NCBI RefSeq assembly: GCF_003063355.1
Contig: NZ_NESH01000003.1
Location: 186,001-250,000 of the forward strand
Source: Limnohabitans sp. Bal53
Lineage (GTDB): Bacteria > Pseudomonadota > Gammaproteobacteria > Burkholderiales > Burkholderiaceae_C
Direction of reading: 5' to 3'
Length of the DNA: 64,000 nt
A program made the position numbers and the translations under genes. Below, piece by piece: positions 37,012 to 45,789 of the stretch (its first letter is position 1; the number at the start of each line of letters is the position of its first letter). Under the pieces are notes generated by a model. That model had not been told where the DNA came from and did no database searches. It worked only from the letters and a program-made list of their open reading frames with translations.

Positions 37012-37536
37012 ATGCCGCTGTCACCGTCTCAAAGACTGGCCTCCATTGACGACCTGCTGCTTTACCGCTTGGGCCGCTTGTCTGCCACTGCAGGGGCCCT
37101 GGTGGTGCGGCTGTGTGAAGGTGGGTATGGCATCACGCGGCGGGAATGGGCGGTGGTGGCACAGTTGTATGAAAACGGCGCCTTACCCCCTTCGGTGCTG
37201 GCTGAGCGCATGCACCGCGACAGAGCCCGCACCTCACGCGCTTTGACCGCCTTGGCCAAAAAACAACTCGTGTTGCGCACGGTGACGCCGGGTGACCGGC
37301 GCGGTGCGCGTGTCGAATTGACATCCGCTGGGCGACAGCTGTACGACGATTTGATGCCGCGCATCCAGGCCATCAATGGCCAGATTTTGAGTGCCTTGCA
37401 AGCCGATGAAGTGGTGCAGTTCGACGACGCGCTGGCGCGTTTGCAGGCTCGCGCCCAATCCTTGGCGGTCGAGCTCAGTCCCAATTGGCCCCGTGCCAAC
37501 CGCAGGCGCGGCCCGTTGGCACGGAGCCCCGTATGA
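37012..37536 (+). CDS. MarR-family transcriptional regulator
   Basis: 174-residue winged-helix repressor. Elements are LLLYRLGRLSATAGALVVRLCEGGYGITRREWAVVAQL (dimerisation helices and H2), PPSVLAERMHRDRARTSRALTALAKKQLV (recognition helix) and RRGARVELTSAGRQLYD (wing). The ligand is probably an aromatic acid or a related small molecule, as usual for the family. Start MPLSPSQRL at 37012 was chosen since a palindrome and -10 overlap the earlier in-frame ATG at 36970. Divergent from the Bug-sulfatase-SulP unit, which it may control. The last 4 bp overlap the thermonuclease gene. Confidence 0.88.
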   Translation: MPLSPSQRLASIDDLLLYRLGRLSATAGALVVRLCEGGYGITRREWAVVAQLYENGALPPSVLAERMHRDRARTSRALTALAKKQLVLRTVTPGDRRGARVELTSAGRQLYDDLMPRIQAINGQILSALQADEVVQFDDALARLQARAQSLAVELSPNWPRANRRRGPLARSPV

Positions 37537-38060
37537 GGGCTTGGCTATGGAGTGTGCTTTGGATTTTTTGCGTGGGGGGCGCTGGTGCAGACCAGCTCAA
37601 GCCGCCGAACCAAGCCCAAGCTGAGGCCGAAGTTTGGACCGGTTGGGTCAGCTGGGTGATGGACGGTGACACGGTGTTGGTGGTGCGCTCTGGCCAGAAA
37701 GAGCCGGTCAAGCTGCGCCTGGATGCCGTGGATGCGCCTGAAACCTGTCAGCCCGGCGGCTCTGCGGCACGCGACGCCATGATCGCGCTGGCGCTGCGCA
37801 AGCCGGTTCAAGTGCAGTCGCTGGGGCACGACAGCTATGGGCGGGACATCGGCCGATTGTCGGTGGAGGGGGTGGACTTGGGCGCTGAAATGGTGCGCAC
37901 AGGGATGGCCTGGGCCTACAGGTTTCGCACGGGTCGGGGGCCCTATGCCGCCTTGCAGCGACAGGCGCAAAAGGAAAAGCGCGGGTTATTTGCCGGGCGC
38001 GAAGCCCCGATGTCACCGGCTTTGTTCAGGAAGTTCAACGGCCGCTGCCCGGCCTCTTGA
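37533..38060 (+). CDS. Secreted thermonuclease (SNase)-family protein
   Basis: 175-residue staphylococcal nuclease-like protein. N-terminal signal MRAWLWSVLWIFCVGGAGA ends near residue 19. The OB-fold nuclease core has WVMDGDTVLVV (Asp-rich calcium site), KLRLDAVDAPE with catalytic Arg, and YGRDIGRLSV with the second Arg, all in the right order; YAALQRQAQKEKRGLF is the typical C-terminal helix. Predicted periplasmic or secreted DNA/RNA degradation. ATG at 37533 overlaps the marR stop by 4 bp (ATGA), so the two are coupled. Confidence 0.88.
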   Translation: MRAWLWSVLWIFCVGGAGADQLKPPNQAQAEAEVWTGWVSWVMDGDTVLVVRSGQKEPVKLRLDAVDAPETCQPGGSAARDAMIALALRKPVQVQSLGHDSYGRDIGRLSVEGVDLGAEMVRTGMAWAYRFRTGRGPYAALQRQAQKEKRGLFAGREAPMSPALFRKFNGRCPAS

Positions 38061-38093
38061 GCGGGTGGGCTCAACCGCAAGATCGCTCGCAGC

Positions 38094-38849
38094 TCAGCCC
38101 CGGTGGGCAGCGCACACCGGGCACTGCGGGTTGCGTTGCATGCGGATGTCGGTCCAGGACAACTCTCGCCCGTCGAGCATGAGCAAGCGCCCGGGCATGT
38201 GACTGCCCATGCCGCTCAAGATCTTGAGGGCTTCGGCCGCTTGCACCGTGCCCACGATGCCCACCAACGGCGCGAACACGCCCATGGTGGCGCAACGGGT
38301 TTCTTCGGGAAGCTGCGCGGGTGGGAAGATGCAGGCATAGCAAGGCGCATCGGCCTGTGTGCTGTCAAACACCGAGACCTGCCCGTCCATGCGGATGGCT
38401 GCACCTGAGACCAGCGGTATGCGATGCACGACGCAGGCCAGGTTCACGGCTTGGCGGGTTTCAAAGTTGTCGCAGCAGTCGATCACCACATCGGCCTGCG
38501 CGACCAAGGTGTCCAACAGGGCCGCATTGGCGCGTTGGGTGATGGGGGTGACAAGCACGTCGGGGTTGATCTGGGCGATGGCGGTGCGCACCGATTCGGC
38601 TTTGTGCTGGCCTACCCTGTCCAGGGTGTGTGCAATTTGGCGCTGCAAGTTCGTGGCGTCCACCACGTCGTGGTCGACCACGGTGATATGCCCCACGCCG
38701 GCACTCCCCAGATACAGGCTGACCGGAGAGCCCAGGCCACCCGCACCGATGATGAGCGCATGCGAGGCTAGGAGCTTTTCCTGGCCATCGATGCCCAGCT
38801 CGTTGAGCAGAATGTGCCGCGAGTAGCGCAGCAGCTGCGTGTCATCCAT
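38094..38849 (-). CDS. moeB: MoeB/ThiF/HesA-family sulfur-carrier adenylyltransferase
   Basis: 251-residue E1-like enzyme that adenylates the C-terminal glycine of a sulfur-carrier protein (MoaD or ThiS). The nucleotide motif is IIGAGGLGSPVSLYLGSAGVG. VDHDVVDATNLQRQ is the family's Asp/Arg/Gln active-site block. Two CxxC zinc pairs are seen (CYACIFPP and CPVCAAH). It lacks a C-terminal rhodanese domain. MoeB and ThiF cannot be separated by sequence reading alone. Last gene of the gpmA-ctpA-moeB cluster, 26 bp after ctpA. Confidence 0.88.
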   Translation of the reverse strand: MDDTQLLRYSRHILLNELGIDGQEKLLASHALIIGAGGLGSPVSLYLGSAGVGHITVVDHDVVDATNLQRQIAHTLDRVGQHKAESVRTAIAQINPDVLVTPITQRANAALLDTLVAQADVVIDCCDNFETRQAVNLACVVHRIPLVSGAAIRMDGQVSVFDSTQADAPCYACIFPPAQLPEETRCATMGVFAPLVGIVGTVQAAEALKILSGMGSHMPGRLLMLDGRELSWTDIRMQRNPQCPVCAAHRG

Positions 38850-38875
38850 GGGCTGCCTCCGTCAATCGCTGACGC

Positions 38876-40324
38876 TCAGTCTTTTTTGTCGACTTTGCGC
38901 TCGGCCAGTGTGGAGCTGGCTTTGACAGGCTGGCCTTTGAGTTGCTTGATGGCTTGGGCCAGCTGGAAATCCTTGTCGGAGCCAAACTCTGGCAAGCGGC
39001 GCTCGGCCGCGGGCTTTTTGGATTCTTCTTCCAGTTTTTTCATGGCCTCTTCACGCGCTTGCTCACGAGCCGGGTCTTTTTTCTCTTCTGCTTCTTTGCC
39101 GTTGGAGAGGTGCTTTTCCAGGTCGGCTTCGCGAGTGCGTAAGGCGGCAAAGATGTTGCCGTTCTCGGTCTCGTCCAGCATCACGTCAGGCACGATGCCC
39201 TTGGCCTGGATGGCGCGGCCCGTGGGCGTGTAATAACGGGCGGTGGTGATTTTGAGGGCGGTGTCAGGGCCCAATTGGCGAACGGTTTGCACCGAGCCTT
39301 TGCCAAAGGTCTGGCTGCCCATGAGGGTGGCGCGTTTGTAGTCTTGCAAGGCACCGGCCACGATCTCGCTGGCCGAAGCCGAGCCTTCGTTGACCAGAAC
39401 CACCAAGGGCACTTTTTTCAACGCACCATCCGTGGCCTGGGTCATGCGGGTGATGGGGTCGTTGCTGCTGTTGCGACGCCAGAACTGGGGCGAGGCCTTG
39501 TAGGTGAATTTGCTCTCGGCCAATTGGCCGTTGGTGGTGACCACCGTGACGTTCTCGGGCAGGAAGGCGGCCGAGAGGGCCACGGCCGCGTCCAACAAAC
39601 CGCCCGGGTCGTTGCGCAAGTCGAGCACCAAGCCCTTGAGCTTGGGGTCTTGTTTGTACATGTCTTCGATCTTGCGGGCAAAGTCTTCGACGGTGCGCTC
39701 CTGAAACTGTGACACGCGGATCCAGCCATAACCCGGCTCAATCATTTTGGACTTGACCGATTGCGTCTTGATTTCTTCGCGGATGATGGTGACCGGGAAG
39801 GTGCGGTTTTCGTCTTTGCGGAAAATGGTGAGCACCACCTTGGTTTTGGGCTCGCCGCGCATGCGCTTGACCGCTTCGCTGAGCGACAGGCCTTTGAGGG
39901 GTGTGTCGTCGACCTTGGTGATCAGGTCGTTGGTTTTGAGACCGGCCCGGTCTGCTGGGGAGCCTTCGATGGGGGAAACGATCTTGACCAGGCCATCTTC
40001 CTGGCTGATTTCGATGCCCACACCGACAAAGCGGCCCGATGTGCCCTCGGAAAACTCTTTGAAGCTTTTCTTGTCAAAGTACTGTGAATGCGGGTCCAGG
40101 CTGGCCACCATGCCAGAGATGGCTTCAGTGATCAGTTTCTTCTCGTCCACCGGTTCGACGTAATCGCTTTTGACCATGCCGAACACGGCTGCCAGCTGCT
40201 GAAGCTCTTCCAGCGGCAAGGGGGCCATGTTGCCGCGCGCCACGGTTTGCAGCGACACCGTCGTGAGTGCACCAGCCAAAGCGCCAATGCTCAACCAACC
40301 GACGATCTTGAGTTTATGTCCCAT
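38876..40324 (-). CDS. ctpA: C-terminal processing peptidase CtpA (S41 family)
   Basis: 482-residue periplasmic serine protease that trims protein C-termini. The N-terminal signal/anchor (IVGWLSIGALAGALTTVSL) is followed by a PDZ domain (about 95-180) and the S41 catalytic region: Ser317 in NEGSASASEI and Lys342 in TFGKGSVQT, 25 residues apart as in Prc. The tail is a long charged Lys/Glu/Arg coil (about 400-480). It follows gpmA by 99 bp and precedes moeB by 26 bp, as in many Burkholderiales. Confidence 0.95.
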   Translation of the reverse strand: MGHKLKIVGWLSIGALAGALTTVSLQTVARGNMAPLPLEELQQLAAVFGMVKSDYVEPVDEKKLITEAISGMVASLDPHSQYFDKKSFKEFSEGTSGRFVGVGIEISQEDGLVKIVSPIEGSPADRAGLKTNDLITKVDDTPLKGLSLSEAVKRMRGEPKTKVVLTIFRKDENRTFPVTIIREEIKTQSVKSKMIEPGYGWIRVSQFQERTVEDFARKIEDMYKQDPKLKGLVLDLRNDPGGLLDAAVALSAAFLPENVTVVTTNGQLAESKFTYKASPQFWRRNSSNDPITRMTQATDGALKKVPLVVLVNEGSASASEIVAGALQDYKRATLMGSQTFGKGSVQTVRQLGPDTALKITTARYYTPTGRAIQAKGIVPDVMLDETENGNIFAALRTREADLEKHLSNGKEAEEKKDPAREQAREEAMKKLEEESKKPAAERRLPEFGSDKDFQLAQAIKQLKGQPVKASSTLAERKVDKKD

Positions 40325-40368
40325 TTTGTGTGTGCGTGTGCAGTGATATTCAGATCAATATACACCTG

Positions 40369-40391
40369 CAAGCCCCGTGCCGTGGGGCTTG
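40369..40391 (-). terminator. Hairpin between gpmA and ctpA
   Basis: 8-bp inverted repeat CAAGCCCC (40369-40376) / GGGGCTTG (40384-40391) with a 7-nt loop, 33 bp after the gpmA stop on the minus strand. No U-tract follows on the transcript, so complete termination is doubtful; it may stabilise the gpmA 3' end. A possible ctpA -10 (TATATT, near 40358) lies just downstream. Confidence 0.4.
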
Positions 40392-40423
40392 GCGTGTAAT
40401 TCCATGTAAAGGGCGTGGCGCGA

Positions 40424-41161
40424 TCAGGTTTTGCCTTGGTTGGCCACAGCCGCTGCGGCTTTGGCTGCGGCTTCGGCGTCTCCCAGGTAGTAGTGGCGAA
40501 TGGGTTGGAGGTCTTTGTCCAGTTCGTAAACCAAGGGGATGCCATTCGGAATGTTCAGGTGCACGATGTCGGTTTCGGAGATGCCGTCGAGGTACTTGAT
40601 CAGGGCGCGAATGGAGTTGCCGTGTGCAGCGATCAAAACGCGCTTGCCTGCCTTGATGCTGGGGGCAATGCTGTCGTTCCACGCTGGCAGCACGCGGGCC
40701 ACGGTGTCTTTCAGGCATTCGGTCAGGGGCACCACAGCCGGGTCGGTGTAGCGGCGGTCGCTGCGCTCGCAGCGGGGGTCGCTTGCTTCTAAGGCGGGCG
40801 GCGGGGTGTCGTAGCTGCGACGCCAGACCAGCACCTGCTCATCGCCAAACTCTTTGGCCATGTCGGCTTTGTTCAAGCCTTGCAGCGCGCCGTAATGGCG
40901 CTCGTTGAGGCGGTAGTCTTTGACCACGGGCAGCCATGTGCGGTCCATTTCGTCCAGTGTGTGCCAGAGCGTGTGGATGGCCCGCTTGAGCACCGAGGTG
41001 TAGCACAGGTCAAAGTCCCAGCCTTCGGCCTTGAGCAATTTGCCCGCTGACATGGCTTGGCTCACACCCGTAGGGGTCAAGTCCACGTCGGTCCAGCCGG
41101 TGAAGCGGTTTTCCAGGTTCCAGGTGGATTCGCCGTGGCGAATGAGGACAAGTTTGTACAT
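40424..41161 (-). CDS. gpmA: 2,3-bisphosphoglycerate-dependent phosphoglycerate mutase
   Basis: 245-residue glycolytic/gluconeogenic enzyme interconverting 3- and 2-phosphoglycerate via phosphohistidine. The active site is IRHGES (His9), [29 protein letters not shown] and the second His in [18 protein letters not shown]. Start [10 protein letters not shown] at 41161 gives the normal length (E. coli 250). It is divergent from yibN and followed by ctpA, an order conserved in the group. Confidence 0.96.
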   Translation of the reverse strand: MYKLVLIRHGESTWNLENRFTGWTDVDLTPTGVSQAMSAGKLLKAEGWDFDLCYTSVLKRAIHTLWHTLDEMDRTWLPVVKDYRLNERHYGALQGLNKADMAKEFGDEQVLVWRRSYDTPPPALEASDPRCERSDRRYTDPAVVPLTECLKDTVARVLPAWNDSIAPSIKAGKRVLIAAHGNSIRALIKYLDGISETDIVHLNIPNGIPLVYELDKDLQPIRHYYLGDAEAAAKAAAAVANQGKT

Positions 41162-41287
41162 GGTCAAAGAGGCCGAAAAAGGGGGCGCAGAAGGAGGGTG
41201 AAACAAAGGTTGAGCCCGTCATTTTAGAATCGGCACTGGCAGGCCTTTGATCGGGCCTTTGTTTTTTTGCCTTAAAAGGTCTGATTC

Positions 41288-41689
41288 GTGAACTTTCTCA
41301 TAGACAACTGGATGTTGCTGGCCATGGCGCTGGCTTCGGGTTTTGCTTTGCTTTTGCCGGTCTTGACCAAGGGCGGTGGGCTTGATCCTCAAGCCATGGT
41401 GCAGCTGATGAACCGTGACAAAGCGGTGGTCATTGACGTGTGTGAGCCCGATGAATTTGCCCGCAGCCATGTGATCGGTGCCAAAAACCTGCCTCTGGGC
41501 CAGTTGGAGGACAAGCTGGCGCAAGTGGTCAAAAACAAGTCGTCCCACGTCATCATGGTGTGCCAGGTGGGTGCGCGTTCGGCGCGTGCAGCAGCCACTG
41601 CCCGAAAGCTCGGCTATGACAATGTGCAGTCCCTCTCGGGTGGTTTGCGCGCCTGGGTCGCAGCCAGCATGCCGACCGAAAAATCCTGA
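41288..41689 (+). CDS. yibN: Membrane-anchored rhodanese-like protein (YibN type)
   Basis: 133 residues. An N-terminal membrane segment (MLLAMALASGFALLLPVL, about 9-26) anchors a cytosolic rhodanese domain with catalytic Cys92 in VCQVGARS and the AVVIDVCEPDEFARSHV entry motif. It is predicted to carry persulfide sulfur. The start is GTG at 41288, the first possible start of the frame, and gives the full anchor. Gene order yibN-grxC-secB-gpsA is the same as in E. coli. The spacing to grxC is 45 bp. Confidence 0.9.
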   Translation: MNFLIDNWMLLAMALASGFALLLPVLTKGGGLDPQAMVQLMNRDKAVVIDVCEPDEFARSHVIGAKNLPLGQLEDKLAQVVKNKSSHVIMVCQVGARSARAAATARKLGYDNVQSLSGGLRAWVAASMPTEKS

Positions 41690-41734
41690 ACCCTCATTGA
41701 CTCACCGTCACCCACCTCGCCAACAGGAACCTCT

Positions 41735-41995
41735 ATGCCCGCCGTCAAAATGTATACCACTGCCGTTTGTCCTTATTGCACGCGTGCCAAGCAAATTCTG
41801 AAGTCCAAAGGCGTCGAGCACATCGAAGAAATCCGCATCGACACCGATCCCGCTCAGCGTGACCACATGATGCAAATCACCGGTCGCCGCACGGTGCCGC
41901 AGATTTTCATCGGTCAGACCCATGTGGGCGGTTGCGATGACCTGGTGGCGCTGGACGCCCAAGGCGGTTTGCTGCCTTTGCTGCAAGCGGTCTGA
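41735..41995 (+). CDS. grxC: Glutaredoxin 3
   Basis: 86-residue dithiol glutaredoxin. Active site is CPYC (C12-C15) after VKMYTTAV, the cis-Pro loop is RTVPQIFIGQTHVGGCDDL. It uses glutathione to reduce disulfides, for example as a ribonucleotide reductase donor (nrdAB also lie in this window). Length is normal for the family. It follows yibN and precedes secB by 131 bp. Confidence 0.95.
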   Translation: MPAVKMYTTAVCPYCTRAKQILKSKGVEHIEEIRIDTDPAQRDHMMQITGRRTVPQIFIGQTHVGGCDDLVALDAQGGLLPLLQAV

Positions 41996-42126
41996 AGCCC
42001 CGCCGGGCTGTCAGGGTTTTCACAAACTTGGCTTGGCCCGGCGGCGGTCGTTCATCGACCATAATTGTCAGTCTTTATTTTTTCAGGCCCGCTTGAATGC
42101 GGTGCCGCCATTTCAAAGAGTTACCC

Positions 42127-42597
42127 ATGACCGAAACCGCTGTCACCCCTAGCCAAGAAGTTCAAGCCCCTGTTTTCCAAATTCAGCGTGTTTACCTGAA
42201 AGAGGCTTCGTTGGAGCAACCCAACTCACCTGCCATCTTGCTCGACCAGCAGCAGCCCAGCGTGGACATCCAGTTGGGCGTGGAAGCTACACCCGTGGCC
42301 GAGGGCGTTTTTGAGGTCTGCGTGACCGCCACCGTGCACACCAAGATTGCCGACAAGACCGTGTTCTTGGTGGAGTGCAAGCAAGGCGGCATTTTTGAAA
42401 TCCGCAACCTGCCTGATGACCAGATGGGCCCCGTGATGGGCATCGCTTGCCCGCAAATTGTGTACCCCTACCTGCGTGGCAATGTGGCCGATCTGATCAC
42501 CCGTGCGGGCTTCCCACCGGTGCATTTGGCTGAAATCAATTTCCAGGCCATGTACGAACAGCAGCAAGCCCAGCAAGCCGCTGCCGTCACCCAGTAA
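42127..42597 (+). CDS. secB: Protein-export chaperone SecB
   Basis: 156-residue tetrameric cytosolic chaperone that keeps preproteins unfolded and hands them to SecA. Hallmarks are [37 protein letters not shown] and [32 protein letters not shown]. The start MTETAV at 42127 gives the usual acidic N-terminus; an ATG 30 bp upstream is less likely. The C-terminal Gln/Ala tail is typical. It lies in yibN-grxC-secB-gpsA. Confidence 0.96.
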   Translation: MTETAVTPSQEVQAPVFQIQRVYLKEASLEQPNSPAILLDQQQPSVDIQLGVEATPVAEGVFEVCVTATVHTKIADKTVFLVECKQGGIFEIRNLPDDQMGPVMGIACPQIVYPYLRGNVADLITRAGFPPVHLAEINFQAMYEQQQAQQAAAVTQ

Positions 42598-42617
42598 AAC
42601 CGGGCTTCAGCCGGACC

Positions 42618-43619
42618 ATGCACATCACCATCATGGGTGCCGGCGCTTGGGGCACCGCCATGGCCTTGGCGGCGGCCAAGCATCCGAGCGGGCACAGGGT
42701 CACATTGCATGTCCGCGATGCGGCCCAGGCCGATGCCTTGCGCTCGCAAAGGCAAAATGCCCGCTACCTGCCGGGCGTGAACTTGCCCGGCGCCATTGAA
42801 ATTTCATCGGCCCCGTTAGCGTCTTTGCGGGCGTCTTCTCCTGATTGCGATTTGTGGGTCATCGCCACGCCGATGGCGGGTTTGCGCACCGTACTCGCGG
42901 CGATGGCCGGTGTGCGTGCGCCTGTCGCTTGGCTTTGCAAGGGCCTTGAGTCGGGCTCTGGGTTGATGCCGCACGAGGTGCAGGCCCAAGTGGCCCCGAA
43001 CCTGCTGGCGGGAGCTTTGAGCGGCCCCAGTTTTGCCCTGGAAGTGGCACGTCAGCAACCCACGGCTTTGGTGGCCGCCAGTGCCCACGCCAGTGTGCGC
43101 GACGCTTTGGTGCAAGCCTTTCATGGCCCGGCTTTGCGTGTATATGCCAACCGCGACATCGTGGGTGTGGAAGTGGGTGGGGCCGTGAAGAACGTGCTGG
43201 CCATCGCCACGGGCTTGTGCGATGGGCTCGATCTGGGCCTGAATGCGCGCGCCGCCCTCATCACCCGGGGTTTGGCCGAGATGACGCGCTTGGGCTTGGC
43301 ACTGGGCGCGCACAGCGACACGTTCATGGGCTTGTCGGGTCTTGGTGACCTGGTCTTGACGGCCACGGGTGACCTGAGCCGCAACCGCAAAGTCGGCTTG
43401 TTGATGGCCCAAGGCCAGTCGCTGGAGCAAGCGGTGACCTCGCTGGGGCATGTGGCCGAAGGCGTCTACAGCGCCCGCACCGTCCTGCAGCGTGCCCGTG
43501 TCTTGGGGGTCGACATGCCGATCACCGAGGCGGTGGTGGCTTTGCTGGACGCTCGCTGTAGTCCCCGCGAAGCCGTGCAGGCCCTGATGGGACGTGACCC
43601 CAAGGGTGAATTTGCCTGA
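42618..43619 (+). CDS. gpsA: Glycerol-3-phosphate dehydrogenase [NAD(P)+]
   Basis: 333-residue cytosolic enzyme making sn-glycerol-3-phosphate for phospholipids. The N-terminal Rossmann motif is [11 protein letters not shown], with [13 protein letters not shown] and [13 protein letters not shown] around the substrate site, the catalytic Lys in [14 protein letters not shown], and [21 protein letters not shown] near the C-terminus. It follows secB by 20 bp and precedes rodA by 5 bp. Confidence 0.96.
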   Translation: MHITIMGAGAWGTAMALAAAKHPSGHRVTLHVRDAAQADALRSQRQNARYLPGVNLPGAIEISSAPLASLRASSPDCDLWVIATPMAGLRTVLAAMAGVRAPVAWLCKGLESGSGLMPHEVQAQVAPNLLAGALSGPSFALEVARQQPTALVAASAHASVRDALVQAFHGPALRVYANRDIVGVEVGGAVKNVLAIATGLCDGLDLGLNARAALITRGLAEMTRLGLALGAHSDTFMGLSGLGDLVLTATGDLSRNRKVGLLMAQGQSLEQAVTSLGHVAEGVYSARTVLQRARVLGVDMPITEAVVALLDARCSPREAVQALMGRDPKGEFA

Positions 43620-43624
43620 TTCGC

Positions 43625-44812
43625 ATGAGCAAAACCGCACGCCAAGGTCCGCTGACATCGGCCTCTGTTTTTCAAAAACCCACCGCGCTGCAGCGGTTAT
43701 GGCGTTTGCTGGAGGGCTTTGACGGGCCCTTGGCCTTCGCCGTTTTTCTCTTGGCCTGCCTGGGCATGGTGATCATGTATTCCTCAGGCTATGACCACGG
43801 CACCCGCTTTGTCGACCATGGTCGCAACATGCTCATTGCTGGGACCATCATGTTTGTCGTGGCGCAGATCCCGCCTCCGAAACTCATGGCCTGGGCCGTC
43901 CCGGTTTACACCGTGGGTGTGGTTTTGCTGGTGGCCGTGGCCATTTTTGGCATCACCAAAAAAGGCTCCACGCGTTGGCTTAACCTGGGTGTAGTGATCC
44001 AGCCCAGCGAGATTTTGAAAATTGCCTTGCCCCTGATGCTGGCCGCTTGGTTCCAAAAACGCGAGGGGCAGTTGCGACCCTTTGACTTTGCGGTGGCCTT
44101 GTTGATTTTGGGCATACCCGTGGGCCTGATCATGAAGCAGCCGGATTTGGGCACCTCCTTGCTCGTCCTGGCGGCTGGCTTGGCCGTGATTTTCTTTGCT
44201 GGTTTGAGGTGGCGCTGGATTTTGCCGCCCGTTGTTTTGGGCGTGTTGGGCATCGTGGTGCTGGTGGTCATGGAGCCCACCTTGTGCCAGCCCAACGTGG
44301 ATTGGCATGTGCTGCACGAGTACCAGCGGCAAAGGGTGTGCACCTTGCTGGACCCGGGCCGAGACCCGTTGGGCAAGGGCTTTCACATCATCCAGGGCAT
44401 GATCGCTATCGGCTCGGGCGGCTTTTGGGGCAAAGGCTTCATGCAGGGCACACAAACCCACTTGGAGTTCATTCCCGAGCGCACCACCGACTTCATTTTT
44501 GCTGCCTTGGGAGAAGAGTTTGGTCTCTTGGGTGGCCTGGTCTTGTTGGCGTGCTTTTTCTTCCTGATCTACCGGGCTCTGGTCATCGCCATGCAGGCCC
44601 CTACCTTGTTCAGCCGTTTGCTGGCGGGCAGCATGGCCATGATTTTCTTCACTTACGCTTTTGTGAACATGGGCATGGTCAGCGGCATCTTGCCGGTGGT
44701 GGGCGTGCCCCTGCCCTTCATCAGTTATGGCGGCACGGCCATGGTCACCTTGGGGCTGGCGCTGGGCATCTTGATGTCGATCGCTAAATCCAAGCAACTG
44801 GTGCAAACATGA
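43625..44812 (+). CDS. rodA: Rod-shape-determining SEDS protein RodA
   Basis: 395-residue SEDS peptidoglycan polymerase with about ten membrane segments. RodA features are STRWLNLGVVIQPSEILKIALPLMLAAWF, DLGTSLLVLAAG, GFMQGTQTHLEFIPERTTDFIFAALGEEFG, and VGVPLPFISYGGTAMVTLG near the C-terminus. The catalytic Asp region (WLN/EHTDFIF equivalent) is intact. Unusually, mreB/mreC/mreD and the PBP2 gene are not adjacent; it is in the gpsA unit and overlaps the next gene by 4 bp. Confidence 0.93.
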   Translation: MSKTARQGPLTSASVFQKPTALQRLWRLLEGFDGPLAFAVFLLACLGMVIMYSSGYDHGTRFVDHGRNMLIAGTIMFVVAQIPPPKLMAWAVPVYTVGVVLLVAVAIFGITKKGSTRWLNLGVVIQPSEILKIALPLMLAAWFQKREGQLRPFDFAVALLILGIPVGLIMKQPDLGTSLLVLAAGLAVIFFAGLRWRWILPPVVLGVLGIVVLVVMEPTLCQPNVDWHVLHEYQRQRVCTLLDPGRDPLGKGFHIIQGMIAIGSGGFWGKGFMQGTQTHLEFIPERTTDFIFAALGEEFGLLGGLVLLACFFFLIYRALVIAMQAPTLFSRLLAGSMAMIFFTYAFVNMGMVSGILPVVGVPLPFISYGGTAMVTLGLALGILMSIAKSKQLVQT

Positions 44813-45696
44813 AACCTTCATGCGCAGCGGCGGTAGTCGGTGCAGGCAACATGGGTGGTGCCATGCTGGCCCGTTTGCGTGATTTGGACTGGTCGCTGGC
44901 GGTGCACGACACCGATGCCCAAGCTCAAGCTCAAGCTGTGGCCTTGGGGGCTGCACCTTGCGGCTCGGCTGAGCAGGCCGCGCAGTCTCTGGCTCCGCAA
45001 GGTGTGTTGCTGGTCGCTGTGGTCGATGCGGCGCAAACCGAGTCGGTGCTGTGGGGCGAGGGTGGGGCGGGTGCGCACTTGCGGCCTGGCCAATGCGTGA
45101 TGCTGTGCCCGACGCTTGGGCCCGCCACGGTGGCGGCTCAGGCTGAGCGATTGGCGCTGCAGGGCGTCGATTGCATGGACGCCCCAATGTCCGGAGGCCC
45201 TTTGCGTGCCCGTGAGGGTCGCATGAGCCTGATGGTGGCTTGTCCGGATGACGTGTGGACGCGCCACCAAAACTTGCTGAGTGCCTTGAGCGACCAGGTC
45301 TTTCGGGTCGGCACCCGGGCCGGTGATGGCGCACGCACCAAGCTGGTCAACAATTTGCTGGCGGCTGTGAATTTGGCCGCAGCTGCCGAGGCCCTGGCCT
45401 TGGCGGAGCGGCTGGGCTTGGAGCCTGCAGCCACGCTGGCCGTGATCGAGGCCTCGAGCGGGCAAAGCTGGATTGGCTCCGACCGCATGCGCAGGGCATT
45501 GGCCGGCGACCTGGCACCCCGCGCCCATGTCAGTTTGTTGGCCAAAGACACGGGCCTGGCCCTGCAAGCCGCCACAGATGTGGCCTTCAACCCCCCTCTG
45601 GGTACGATTGCACGCGCACTGTTTGCCCAAGCCCTTGATCAAGGCTGGGCCGACTTGGACGATGCGGCTTTGTTGCAACTCATGCGCCAGCGTTGA
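44809..45696 (+). CDS. 3-hydroxyisobutyrate dehydrogenase-family NAD(P) oxidoreductase
   Basis: 295-residue beta-hydroxyacid dehydrogenase. The Rossmann motif is VVGAGNMGGAMLA (residues 9-21), the substrate loop is DAPMSGGPLRAREG, and the catalytic Lys is in TKLVNNLLAAVN. The all-alpha C-terminal domain (LLAKDTGLALQAATD) is typical. Substrate is unknown: 3-hydroxyisobutyrate, tartronate semialdehyde or similar. It overlaps rodA by 4 bp (ATGA), so it is co-translated with a cell-wall gene, with no obvious metabolic link. Confidence 0.87.
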   Translation: MKPSCAAAVVGAGNMGGAMLARLRDLDWSLAVHDTDAQAQAQAVALGAAPCGSAEQAAQSLAPQGVLLVAVVDAAQTESVLWGEGGAGAHLRPGQCVMLCPTLGPATVAAQAERLALQGVDCMDAPMSGGPLRAREGRMSLMVACPDDVWTRHQNLLSALSDQVFRVGTRAGDGARTKLVNNLLAAVNLAAAAEALALAERLGLEPAATLAVIEASSGQSWIGSDRMRRALAGDLAPRAHVSLLAKDTGLALQAATDVAFNPPLGTIARALFAQALDQGWADLDDAALLQLMRQR

Positions 45697-45776
45697 AAAG
45701 GCGAATTCGCATGGCAAGTCCAGCTTGGAGACGGTGGTGAGTCTGTACAGCACCGGCAAGGGTCTTGATCCGTGCC

Positions 45777-45782
45777 TACAAT
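45777..45782 (+). promoter_or_regulatory. -10-like TACAAT before tldD
   Basis: TACAAT (5 of 6) ends 7 bp before the ATG at 45790 and overlaps an earlier in-frame ATG at 45781. No SD sequence precedes either ATG. If this is the -10, transcription starts at about 45789 and translation from MISREPT on a leaderless message. Confidence 0.4.
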
Positions 45783-45789
45783 GACCCCC

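Noticed and set aside
43784..45334. 516-codon minus-strand open frame opposite rodA and the dehydrogenase
   Set aside because: Composition is low complexity (His/Gln/Pro) with no motif. The plus-strand frames encode recognisable proteins.
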